This document shows, piece by piece, positions 1-5,843 of a stretch of 9,148 nt of DNA (position 1 is the stretch's first letter; every line of letters starts with the position of its first letter). This DNA is from an uncultured Treponema sp. (GTDB lineage: Bacteria > Spirochaetota > Spirochaetia > Treponematales > Treponemataceae). The stretch is from contig CAMJAJ010000030.1 of NCBI GenBank assembly GCA_946403565.1, positions 1-9,148 of the forward strand. Reading direction: 5' to 3'. The notes below the pieces were generated by a model. The model was given only the letters and a program-made list of their open reading frames with translations. It was not told where the DNA came from and did no database searches. The position numbers and the translations under genes are program-made.

Positions 1-274
1 CTGGTCGCCTTCCTCCATGCCCAGCTCGTAGAGGGTCTCAAGGTCCTCCACCTGGGCCTTCAGGGCCTCCCACGGTTCGACCCTCGACTTGAGGTCCTTC
101 ATCTCGTTCATCACCGCCGTGGCCTTGGTATTGTCATCCCAGAAGCCAGGCGCCTGGGTCAGCGCCTCCTTCTCGGCAATCTTCGCCTTTATCCCCTCCG
201 GGTCAAAGACGCCCCCATACTTCAAGGATGTTCTCTTTCAGCTCGTCAATTTCCTCTTTGTAATCTTCCAGCAT
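1..274 (-). CDS. prfB: Peptide chain release factor 2 (RF2), N-terminal part, programmed +1 frameshift
   Basis: RF2 reads UGA and UAA stop codons in the ribosomal A site and triggers release of the finished protein. Only the N-terminal domain is in the window: 23 codons in the first frame (starting MLEDYKEEIDELKEN), then 68 codons after a +1 shift, ending at base 1. The shifted frame gives the RF2 signature FDPEG, then QAPGFWDD and SRVEPWEALK, and the typical acidic helix ending LETLYELG. The full protein is usually about 365 residues, so the tripeptide anticodon and GGQ domains lie off the left edge. The ATG at 274 is preceded by AGGAAGG five bases upstream, a good ribosome binding site. The gene follows the Cas2-like gene by 41 bp and is probably co-transcribed with it. 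Identity is secure; only the start is visible. Confidence 0.95.
202..216 (-). other. prfB programmed +1 frameshift site
   Basis: On the minus strand the sequence reads GGGGG CGT CTT TGA C. This is an internal Shine-Dalgarno-like G run, three spacer bases, the slippery CTT, an in-frame TGA stop, then C. It matches the arrangement of the E. coli prfB site, including the 3-base spacing. When RF2 is scarce the ribosome slips from CTT to TTT and reads on as GAC (Asp), so RF2 regulates its own synthesis. The RF2-like reading frame resumes exactly at the GAC, which confirms the shift point. Confidence 0.95.
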
Positions 275-315
275 TTTTTCCTTCCTACTGTTTTCTATAA
301 TAATGGCACATGGTC

Positions 316-672
316 CTAGCGGGAGGTAGGCTTCCGTACGGTGGACTTGCCGGCGGTCCCCTTCCTTGCCGCGGACTTGGAAGAGGAAGCAGACGCCGGA
401 TTGCCCTGGAACTGGCACTTGCGCCAGCGTTTCTCCTTGAGCTCGGTTATGACGAACAGGCCTCCGACGGGAAACTGATAAAAGCGCACGCTGTCATAAT
501 AGTCAGTCACCCGGTCTATCTCCCGCTTGAGCTTGGCAAGGTCATCCACGCTGACCTTCATGCTTTCATAGCATGACCGCTGGGCCTTCTTGAAGCCCAT
601 CTGCGTGAGGAGGCTTACCATCGCGCGGGCAGTGTCGGGACTGCCCGGATCCAAAACAACAGAAACAAACAT
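316..672 (-). CDS. Stand-alone Cas2-like protein with basic Ser/Lys/Arg tail
   Basis: A 118-residue protein whose first ~88 residues resemble the Cas2 ferredoxin-like fold. Strand 1 is MFVSVVLD, with an Asp at residue 8 where Cas2 nucleases carry their metal-binding Asp. It is followed by GFKKAQRSCYES (26-37), like the Cas2 motif GxRVQxSVFE, and then LKREIDRVTDYYDSVRFYQFP (48-68), like the Cas2 helix 2 and strand 4. Residues 89-118 form a low-complexity basic tail rich in S, K, R and A, not usual in Cas2 and suggestive of nucleic-acid binding. No cas1, other cas gene or CRISPR array is visible nearby, so a role in spacer acquisition is doubtful; the function is unknown. The ATG at 672 is preferred because it begins strand 1 directly; an upstream GTG at 786 would overlap tatD. 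No Shine-Dalgarno is visible, and a promoter ends 6 bases upstream of the ATG. Confidence 0.8.
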   Translation of the reverse strand: MFVSVVLDPGSPDTARAMVSLLTQMGFKKAQRSCYESMKVSVDDLAKLKREIDRVTDYYDSVRFYQFPVGGLFVITELKEKRWRKCQFQGNPASASSSKSAARKGTAGKSTVRKPTSR

Positions 673-678
673 AGATAT

Positions 679-707
679 AGCATAAATCAAACGGGGAATC
701 TTGTCAA
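679..707 (-). promoter_or_regulatory. Sigma-70-type promoter of the cas2-like/prfB unit
   Basis: The minus strand has TTGACA (707-702), a 17-base spacer and TATGCT (684-679). The -35 box is a perfect consensus and the -10 box is partial. The expected start of transcription, about 7 bases past the -10 box, falls at or beside the A of the ATG at 672, which would make the cas2-like message leaderless or nearly so. Confidence 0.65.
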
Positions 708-714
708 ACCCGAA

Positions 715-739
715 ACCACTTCTCGGACAGAGAAGTGGT
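715..739 (-). terminator. Hairpin terminator after tatD
   Basis: A perfect 10-bp stem (ACCACTTCTC and GAGAAGTGGT) with a 5-base loop begins two bases after the tatD stop codon. The minus-strand tail is TTCGGGTTT, so the U run is broken and termination may be partial. It separates tatD from the cas2-like promoter. Confidence 0.65.
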
Positions 740-740
740 C

Positions 741-1691
741 CTACAGGCCAAAGAGGGTCCGGCAGTTGGAATCGACCGTCCGGCACAGGTCCTCCACGGC
801 CACACCGCGGATAGCGGCGATGAAGGCATAGGTATGGCTTATCAAAAGCGGGGTGTTCACCTGCCCGCGGCAGGGCACCGGGGCCAGGTAGGGGGCGTCC
901 GTCTCCAAAAGCAGGCGGTCGTCCGGTATGAAGCGGACAAGCTCCTCCATCTGCTCCATAAGGCGCTTCTTGGTATAGGTGACGGCCCCGCCGAGCGCGA
1001 TGTACCAGCCCCGGTCCAGGAAGGCCCGGGCCTCGTCTATCCCGTAGGAGTAGCAGTGGATTATCCCCCGATGCCAGCCCACCTCGTCTATGCAGGAAAG
1101 GGTCCCGTCAAAGGCCTCGCGGGAATGGACGATGACAGGCAGGGACACCCTGCGCGCCAGGTCCAGCTGCAGCATGAACATCTCGGCCTCACCCTTGAAC
1201 AGCGCGTCATCCCAGCCATCCTCGCTGCGCTTGTCCACGCCGGCAGGGTTCCAGTGGTGGTCCAGGCCGCACTCCCCCACCGCGACCAGGCGGCCGGAAG
1301 CGGCGCTGTCCCCGAGGGCCGACCGGACATGCGCCTCCAGGGCCGCGACCTGCTCCTGCCGATGGCGTATGGCATCCTCGTCCGGCCAGATTCCGGCGGA
1401 AAAGACGAGCATGGAGCGAACCTTGGACCGGACATCCTGAGCGGCCGCCACTCCCAGGCTGTCCCCGGCCCGGGGCCCAGCCGCCTCCGCAGGGACGGCG
1501 TCCTGAGCGGCCAACAGGTCCAGGCAGCGGGCGGCCTCCTCCATGCGGACGGGAAGGTCATCGTGCTTGGTGCCTATGTCGAGCGCAAAAAAACAATCCC
1601 GGGCGGCCAGCTCACCCAGGAGGCCGGCCCCCCACGGAAGGCCGAACTTTTCTATAAGGTAATGAAAATGAAAATGTGTGTCGGAATACAT
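741..1691 (-). CDS. tatD: TatD-family metal-dependent hydrolase (putative DNase)
   Basis: A 316-residue TatD-family protein; members are amidohydrolase-fold, divalent-metal enzymes with 3'-5' DNase or related activity in the cytoplasm. All expected metal ligands are present: DTHFH (D4, H6, H8), GECGLD (E140), VIVHSREAF (H189), IIHCYS (H212) and LLLETDAPYLAP (D265), followed by the family ending RGQVNTP. It is longer than the usual ~260 residues; much of the excess is an Ala-rich stretch around residues 60-95 and a loop at 148-166. The start is fixed because the HxH motif begins at residue 6. The ATG is 9 bases from the 3' end of tRNA-Leu with no proper Shine-Dalgarno (only AGG in between), so the gene is probably transcribed with the tRNA. 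It ends at a hairpin terminator. The family is certain; the exact substrate is not. Confidence 0.92.
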   Translation of the reverse strand: MYSDTHFHFHYLIEKFGLPWGAGLLGELAARDCFFALDIGTKHDDLPVRMEEAARCLDLLAAQDAVPAEAAGPRAGDSLGVAAAQDVRSKVRSMLVFSAGIWPDEDAIRHRQEQVAALEAHVRSALGDSAASGRLVAVGECGLDHHWNPAGVDKRSEDGWDDALFKGEAEMFMLQLDLARRVSLPVIVHSREAFDGTLSCIDEVGWHRGIIHCYSYGIDEARAFLDRGWYIALGGAVTYTKKRLMEQMEELVRFIPDDRLLLETDAPYLAPVPCRGQVNTPLLISHTYAFIAAIRGVAVEDLCRTVDSNCRTLFGL

Positions 1692-1700
1692 CGCCTATAA

Positions 1701-1786
1701 TGCCGGGCACCGGAATCGAACCGGCACGGCTGTTGCCAGCCGAGGGATTTTAAGTCCCTTGTGTCTACCAATTCCACCAGCCCGGC
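1701..1786 (-). tRNA. tRNA-Leu (anticodon TAA)
   Basis: An 86-base class II tRNA. The acceptor arms GCCGGGC (1786-1780) and GCCCGGC (1708-1702) pair perfectly and the discriminator base is A at 1701. The D-arm contains GGTGGAATTGGTAGACAC, the anticodon stem is GGGA/TCCC around the loop CTTAAAA with anticodon TAA, a long variable arm follows (TCGGCTGGCAACAGCCGT), and the T-arm is GCCGGTTCGATTCCGGT. The long variable arm and TAA anticodon identify leucine (UUA/UUG codons). CCA is not encoded and must be added after processing. Confidence 0.97.
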
Positions 1787-1799
1787 GAAACGCACAAAG

Positions 1800-1828
1800 A
1801 CTATACCGCATTTTTCGCGATAGTGCAA
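1800..1828 (-). promoter_or_regulatory. Promoter of tRNA-Leu
   Basis: The minus strand has TTGCAC (1828-1823), a 17-base spacer and TATAGT (1805-1800), ending 13 bases before the tRNA 5' end. The -10 box and spacing are good; the -35 box keeps TTG. Because tatD follows the tRNA with no other visible promoter, this is also the likely tatD promoter. The rest of the 1787-1888 interval shows only weak self-complementary GGCC patches and no convincing terminator. Confidence 0.6.
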
Positions 1829-1888
1829 GGCAGGTCAAGGCCAGCCCAAAGCCTTGTCGGCCCCACGGCCTTAACGGGTCAGGGCCAC

Positions 1889-2437
1889 CTAGCGCACGCG
1901 ACTGTACAGGCCGGCAAGCTCGTCCCGCCAGGCAGGACGCGTGTCCTTTTCTTCCCATTCGATTATCTTCTTTATCGTGAAATGCCTCAGGTCATGTATG
2001 TTGGGGAACTCCAGCACGCCGAAGCGGCCCTGGCCTATGTAGGTGAGCCGTTCGTTGTCGGCAAGCCGCTCCCGTTCGCTCAGCACCGCAAGGGCGCAGT
2101 CGAAGTGCACCGGGCTTCCGTCCTCCCGGCTCATAAGGGCGCTGCCCACGTCGGCAATCGGAAGGCCGCACTTGGGGCAGATCGGCTTGCCCCCTCCCTT
2201 ATAGGAGCGGATGGCCTCGTCCTCGTCACGGATCTGGTCAGCAGGTAAGGTGTAGGTCGAGCGGAAACTGCTCTTCTTGAACAGCGGTTCGGAAAAACGG
2301 GGATCCCGTTTCCTTGAGGAGCGGGAACTTCCCCCGCCTTCCCTCTTGGACCTGGACTCGCCGCGCCCGCGCTTGGACTGATACGACTGGCGGCTCGATG
2401 CCCCCCTTCCGGACCTGGACCTTCTATCACTACTCAT
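1889..2437 (-). CDS. Hypothetical protein with Arg/Ser-rich N-terminus and CxxC...HxxC motif
   Basis: A 182-residue protein I do not recognise as a named family. Its first ~50 residues are almost only R, S, G and K (for example RRSRSGRG and SSRSSRKRD), a disordered, highly basic tail likely to contact nucleic acid. The remainder looks folded: CPKCGLPI (Cys 87 and 90 from this start), then VHFDC (His 111 and Cys 114), a plausible zinc site of the form CxxC-20-HxxC; then a C-terminal part containing YIGQGRFGVLEFP and IKKIIEWEEKDTRPAWRDEL. Two in-frame ATGs lie three codons apart (2446 and 2437). I prefer 2437, because the first ATG is built into a TATAAT box and neither has a Shine-Dalgarno. 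The gene lies 45 bp after the small gene at 2483-2689. Plausibly an RNA- or ribosome-associated zinc protein, but that is inference. Confidence 0.75.
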   Translation of the reverse strand: MSSDRRSRSGRGASSRQSYQSKRGRGESRSKREGGGSSRSSRKRDPRFSEPLFKKSSFRSTYTLPADQIRDEDEAIRSYKGGGKPICPKCGLPIADVGSALMSREDGSPVHFDCALAVLSERERLADNERLTYIGQGRFGVLEFPNIHDLRHFTIKKIIEWEEKDTRPAWRDELAGLYSRVR

Positions 2438-2444
2438 GGCAGGC

Positions 2445-2450
2445 ATTATA
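2445..2450 (-). promoter_or_regulatory. Candidate -10 box upstream of the Arg/Ser-rich gene
   Basis: A perfect TATAAT on the minus strand ends 7 bases before the ATG at 2437, placing a transcript start at about that ATG. No good -35 box is found at 15-18 bases, so the site is uncertain and the gene may instead be read through from the small gene upstream. Confidence 0.35.
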
Positions 2451-2482
2451 GCGAGTTTTCCCGCCCAATGCTAGCCCCTTGC

Positions 2483-2689
2483 CTACATGAAACGCTCCGC
2501 GCTCCTTTCGGACATGGGGGGCCGCTCCACGATCTTGCTGCTGACGACCGTCGCAATGCGGTCAACGGCATTATCCACGTAGTCAGTGTCCAGAATCTTC
2601 TGCTTCAGCTCCGTTATGCGCATCGCAATCGCTGCGCTCGAACGTTTACCTGAAGATGAGCCTGCGGCCCGTTTTTTTGTAATCGGCAT
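2483..2689 (-). CDS. Small basic hypothetical protein, weak FlgM-like pattern
   Basis: A 68-residue protein. The first 20 residues are basic and Ser/Ala/Gly-rich (MPITKKRAAGSSSGKRSS); residues ~24-54 look like two helices, ITELKQKIL and VDRIATVVSSKIVE. The spacing I-x2-LK-x2-I-x4-Y-V-D...I-A resembles the sigma-28-binding part of the anti-sigma factor FlgM, but the protein is shorter than usual FlgM and the distance from Y to IA is one residue longer, so this is only a suggestion. The ATG at 2689 is preceded by GGAG at 8 bases, a reasonable ribosome binding site. The AT-rich 2690-2880 interval upstream holds a TATAAT on the minus strand (2789-2784) without a clear -35 box; I see nothing else convincing there. 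The Arg/Ser-rich gene follows in the same direction. Confidence 0.7.
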   Translation of the reverse strand: MPITKKRAAGSSSGKRSSAAIAMRITELKQKILDTDYVDNAVDRIATVVSSKIVERPPMSERSAERFM

Positions 2690-2880
2690 TTTTGTTACTC
2701 CGCGAAACCTTAATGAGTAAATAACGAACAGGTTCTATCCCACTGACATCCAAAAGAGAGAACGCAAACCTCATGTGCTCGCAATTATATTTTCGACCGT
2801 TCGGGGGGAAAATTAAGGCGATATTTTGAAGTTGTCCAAAATTCGCACATTGTAAATATATGCTATACAAACAAATAGAA

Positions 2881-2906
2881 GCCCACCCTCCACAAGGGGG
2901 GCGGGC
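2881..2906 (-). terminator. Rho-independent terminator after the TPR/NHL/vWA gene
   Basis: On the minus strand GCCCGCCCCCC and GGAGGGTGGGC form an 11-position stem (one G-T pair, one mismatch) around a TTGT loop. The tail TTCTATTTGTTTG (2880-2868) is T-rich. It lies about 50 bases past the stop codon at 2957 and ends the middle operon. Confidence 0.85.
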
Positions 2907-2956
2907 CTACGCGCGACAGGCCAGAGGCAGGACGGACGTTCTGTTTGAAAGGTGGC

Positions 2957-5017
2957 TTACTGGAGGGGGGCGAAGTAGCCCGTCTCGTCGCGGCCGGAGC
3001 GGCTCAGCAGGTATGCCTCCACCTCCACGGGGAGGTAACGGCGGCCGAAGTCCGTACCCAGCGACGAGGTGTAGCTGAGCACGTATACGCCGGACGGTAT
3101 GGACAGGATGTCCGACATGACCGAAGAAAGGCCCTCCGGCCGGTAGACGTAGTAGCTCTCGCCCATCGTGTTGTCGGTGATGTAGTCTATCTCGTTGGCG
3201 GGGGCGGCGTTGTTCATCAGTATCGTGTTGAACGAAACCGAGTTGTTGTTCATGAAGGCCGCAAGGTCGGAAAGCGAATAGCTGTTGAACGCCACGTCGC
3301 TGACATCGCCCGAGGTTATGTAGATTATGGCCCGCTTCTTCTCCGCGCTGATGAGGTTGTTGGCGGAAAGGCGGATGGCCAGGTCCACGGCGCAGTCGGC
3401 CGCATAGGGGGCCTTGAGGGCGCGCACGGAGAAGTTTGACAGGTCGGAGGGGGAACCGGTGAACTCGGTCGTCGGCACGGATGACGCGCTCACGATCTCG
3501 ACGCGGCCCTTCCCTTCCATGGAGGCGGCAATCTCGCGGACAGCGGTGTTCACCTGCTCCTCGTAGTCCCGCATCCCGTACGAGCGGTCGATGAGCAGGG
3601 TTATGTCGGCGAAGGTGTTGCTGTTCGCGCTTCCGACCAGCTCCATGTCCGCCACCGGCCGCTTGCCCTCGGTTATGAGGAAGTTGCCCGCGCCCAGGCC
3701 CACGATGGGCTGCCGCTTGCGGTTCTCCACCTTCAGCTCGAGCGTCACCTTGGGGAAGGAATCGGAGTAGACCCGCTGGATCTGCACGAAGAAGCCGCCA
3801 ATCAGCTCGGACATCTTGGACATGACGTATATCTCGTTGGCCTTGAAGTCGGTGACGATTATGTTGCCGTTCCTGTCGGGGACCGCGCTCGTGATCTGGG
3901 TCTTTCCGTTGCCCGTGGTGGCGTTCTCGAACACCGCGCCGCTGAACACGTCCACCGTCAGCACCCTGTTCAGGTCCGCGATGATCAGGTAGTTGCCCCA
4001 GCACTTCATGCCCTCGGCCTTCTTGAGCGTGCCCGGCTCCACGAGGATGCCCCGGAAGTTTCCGGCGCGGTCAAACTCGTACACGCCGCCCCGCACGCTG
4101 TCGGCGACGAAGACCCGGTCCTGCCAGACGGTGATTCCCGTGGGGGACTTGAGTCCCTCGAACTCGTCGGACTTCCTGCCGAACGAAAGCAGGCCGTTGC
4201 CGTCCTGGTCAAACACGACGACCCTGTTGTTGCCGTAGTCGGTCACGTAGATGTTGCCCTGGCTGTCCTCGGCCACGTACTGGGGGCCGATCAGCTCGCC
4301 CAGACCCCGGCCCTTCTTGCCGATGTGCTTCACGAGCTTTCCGGTGGAATCAAGTTCGGACAGCCTGTTGCCCGCGCTCTCGCTGACCAGGAGATGGCCG
4401 GAGGAAAGGCGGATGATGTCCACGGGCCGGTCCAGGCCCTCAAGCCCGCGCACCCGGTCCAGGACGACGCCGTTCACGTCGTAGCGCAGCAGCTCGTTGG
4501 ACCCGTACGCGACGACCCAGACGGAGCCGTCAGGGTTGGGCAGGGAGGAGATCGGATGGCTGTATATGAGGACCTTGCCGTTCAGGCTGGGGAAGTTGCC
4601 CGCCTCCGTGTAGCGCTGGGTAAAGCCGTACTCGGTCTCGGTGATGCGCCTGTCGCCGACGATCTCTATCTTGTTGGGCAGGAGGAGGCCGCCCCAGTCC
4701 TGCTGGCGGGCCATCTCCCACTGGCGCAGGGCCTCGCCCTCAACGCCGGACATATAATAGGACTTGCCCAGCCACTCCAGTATGCGGTTCTCGCCGGGCA
4801 GGTAGGAAAGGGCCTTCTCAAACTCGAGTATGGCCTCGTTGTAGTTTCCGCGGTAGTAGCTCTGCACGCCGCGCCGGAACTCCTCCTCGGCGAAGCCCGC
4901 CTGCGAGCTCCGTTCGGTGGAGCCTTCCTCGCGGAAGGAGTCCACGAGGTTGTCCGCGGGAAAGGCAAACAGAGATGCGAGAGCAAGTATCGATACGGCA
5001 ACCAAAGTCTTTTTCAT
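2957..5017 (-). CDS. Secreted/periplasmic TPR - NHL propeller - vWA protein
   Basis: A 686-residue exported protein. Residues 1-21 are a signal peptide (KK, then a hydrophobic core, ending FAFPA). Residues ~42-107 form a TPR-like helical pair (SYYRGNYNEAILEFEKAL). Residues ~155-400 hold NHL/beta-propeller blades with repeated endings such as GNIYVTDYGNNRVVVFDQDG (254-273), HLLVSESAGNRLSELDSTG and GNIIVTDFKANEIYVMS. Residues ~420-670 contain an Ig-like strand region and a von Willebrand A domain: DITLLIDRSYGM (471-482) carries a MIDAS-like DxSxG, and AIIYITSGD (563-571) is the central strand. The last metal-site Thr is not obvious (AADCAVDLA). No lipobox Cys or membrane anchor is seen, so a periplasmic location is likely; protein-protein binding or scaffolding is the plausible role. 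The start codon overlaps the upstream TPR gene's stop (ATGA), with AAGGGG just before it. Confidence 0.88.
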   Translation of the reverse strand: MKKTLVAVSILALASLFAFPADNLVDSFREEGSTERSSQAGFAEEEFRRGVQSYYRGNYNEAILEFEKALSYLPGENRILEWLGKSYYMSGVEGEALRQWEMARQQDWGGLLLPNKIEIVGDRRITETEYGFTQRYTEAGNFPSLNGKVLIYSHPISSLPNPDGSVWVVAYGSNELLRYDVNGVVLDRVRGLEGLDRPVDIIRLSSGHLLVSESAGNRLSELDSTGKLVKHIGKKGRGLGELIGPQYVAEDSQGNIYVTDYGNNRVVVFDQDGNGLLSFGRKSDEFEGLKSPTGITVWQDRVFVADSVRGGVYEFDRAGNFRGILVEPGTLKKAEGMKCWGNYLIIADLNRVLTVDVFSGAVFENATTGNGKTQITSAVPDRNGNIIVTDFKANEIYVMSKMSELIGGFFVQIQRVYSDSFPKVTLELKVENRKRQPIVGLGAGNFLITEGKRPVADMELVGSANSNTFADITLLIDRSYGMRDYEEQVNTAVREIAASMEGKGRVEIVSASSVPTTEFTGSPSDLSNFSVRALKAPYAADCAVDLAIRLSANNLISAEKKRAIIYITSGDVSDVAFNSYSLSDLAAFMNNNSVSFNTILMNNAAPANEIDYITDNTMGESYYVYRPEGLSSVMSDILSIPSGVYVLSYTSSLGTDFGRRYLPVEVEAYLLSRSGRDETGYFAPLQ

Positions 5018-5718
5018 TTTTCCCCTTCCATTTCCAAAGTTTCCTGCAGGTGCTCCGCTATGAGGGTATTATCCCTGTCCAGCTGGGAAGCCTGCGTCAG
5101 GTAGCGCTTGGCCTCCGAGTACAGGCCCATCTTATAGTACACCCAGCCCACGCTGTCCATGCAGGCCGCGCTGTTCGGCGCCAGGGCCAGGGCCCGCTTG
5201 CAGTAGTTCAGGGCCTTGACCAGGTCCCGCTCCTCGTTGGCAAGGACATAGCCCAGGCCGTTGAGGGCCGTGGGGTTCTCCTCGTCCTCGGCGAGCGCCT
5301 TCTGGTAATATGCGATGCAGCCGTCAACATCGTCCTCCTGCCAGGCTATGTAGGCAAGGGAGGCATAGGCGGAGGCCTTCTTGTAGCCCAGCTCGATGAG
5401 CTTGTTCAGCTCAAAGTCCGCCAGCTTGTGGCGGCCGGTCAGGCAGTAGATGACCGCGAGCAGGTAGCGGCACTGCAGCACCCGCTTCGCGCCCTTCTCG
5501 TCTGTGTCGGAGCCTTCGGCCGTGACGACCTGCTCCAGGTACAGGAGCGCGTCATCATAGCGCTTGAGCTTCGCGTAGCACAGCCCCGCGTAGTACGCGA
5601 CCTCTATGGAATCGACATAGGAGTCTGATGGGAGGGAGAGAAAAAAAGAAAGCGCGTCCGTATAATTCTTTTCATTATAGAGGGCAATGCCTTCGTCAAG
5701 GCCTTTCGTTTCGTCCAT
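5014..5718 (-). CDS. Cytoplasmic tetratricopeptide-repeat protein
   Basis: A 234-residue protein made almost wholly of TPR helices, about six units at roughly 7-30, 38-68, 83-110, 115-148, 149-183 and 184-217. The clearest are ENPTALNGLGYVLANEERD followed by KALNYCKRALALAPNS, and ACMDSVGWVYYKMGLYSEAKRYL. There is no signal peptide or membrane segment, so it should be cytoplasmic, unlike its exported neighbour. TPR proteins are protein-binding adaptors; no partner can be named from sequence. The ATG at 5718 has AGGAAG five to six bases upstream and is preferred over an in-frame GTG at 5760. The TGA overlaps the ATG of the next gene (ATGA), implying translational coupling and a shared function. 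No good promoter is visible in the 125-bp gap upstream, so it may be read through from the kinase-like gene. Confidence 0.88.
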   Translation of the reverse strand: MDETKGLDEGIALYNEKNYTDALSFFLSLPSDSYVDSIEVAYYAGLCYAKLKRYDDALLYLEQVVTAEGSDTDEKGAKRVLQCRYLLAVIYCLTGRHKLADFELNKLIELGYKKASAYASLAYIAWQEDDVDGCIAYYQKALAEDEENPTALNGLGYVLANEERDLVKALNYCKRALALAPNSAACMDSVGWVYYKMGLYSEAKRYLTQASQLDRDNTLIAEHLQETLEMEGEK

Positions 5719-5787
5719 GCTTACTTCCTGTTGACAGTTTCTCCCTTTGATTTTCGACACTTTGGAGTTCGATGTTTAGGAGGCAGT

Positions 5788-5810
5788 TTCAAAAGAAAGC
5801 GACTTTTGAA
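5788..5810. repeat. 8-bp inverted repeat between kinase-like and TPR genes
   Basis: TTCAAAAG (5788-5795) and CTTTTGAA (5803-5810) are perfect inverted repeats around a 7-base loop. It sits 33 bases past the kinase-like stop codon. There is no T-rich tail in either direction, so it is at best a weak terminator, an RNA-stabilising hairpin or a protein site. Confidence 0.35.
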
Positions 5811-5843
5811 GCAGGCCCGGGAAACGCGGAGCAGGCATGGCGG

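Noticed and set aside
735..1700. 321-codon open frame on the plus strand opposite tatD
   Set aside because: It mirrors tatD and has no recognisable motif; tatD has every metal ligand.
2723..2740. GAAC/GTTC inverted repeat considered as a LexA (SOS) box
   Set aside because: The half-sites are separated by 2 bases, not the 4 of the Gram-positive box, and the flanks do not fit.
2646..2870. 74-codon minus-strand open frame in the AT-rich interval
   Set aside because: No Shine-Dalgarno, overlaps the start of the 68-residue gene, and its composition looks like non-coding AT-rich DNA.
2907..4004. 365-codon open frame in another minus frame of the vWA gene
   Set aside because: Arg/Gly/His-rich shadow frame; the overlapping frame has a signal peptide, NHL blades and a vWA domain.
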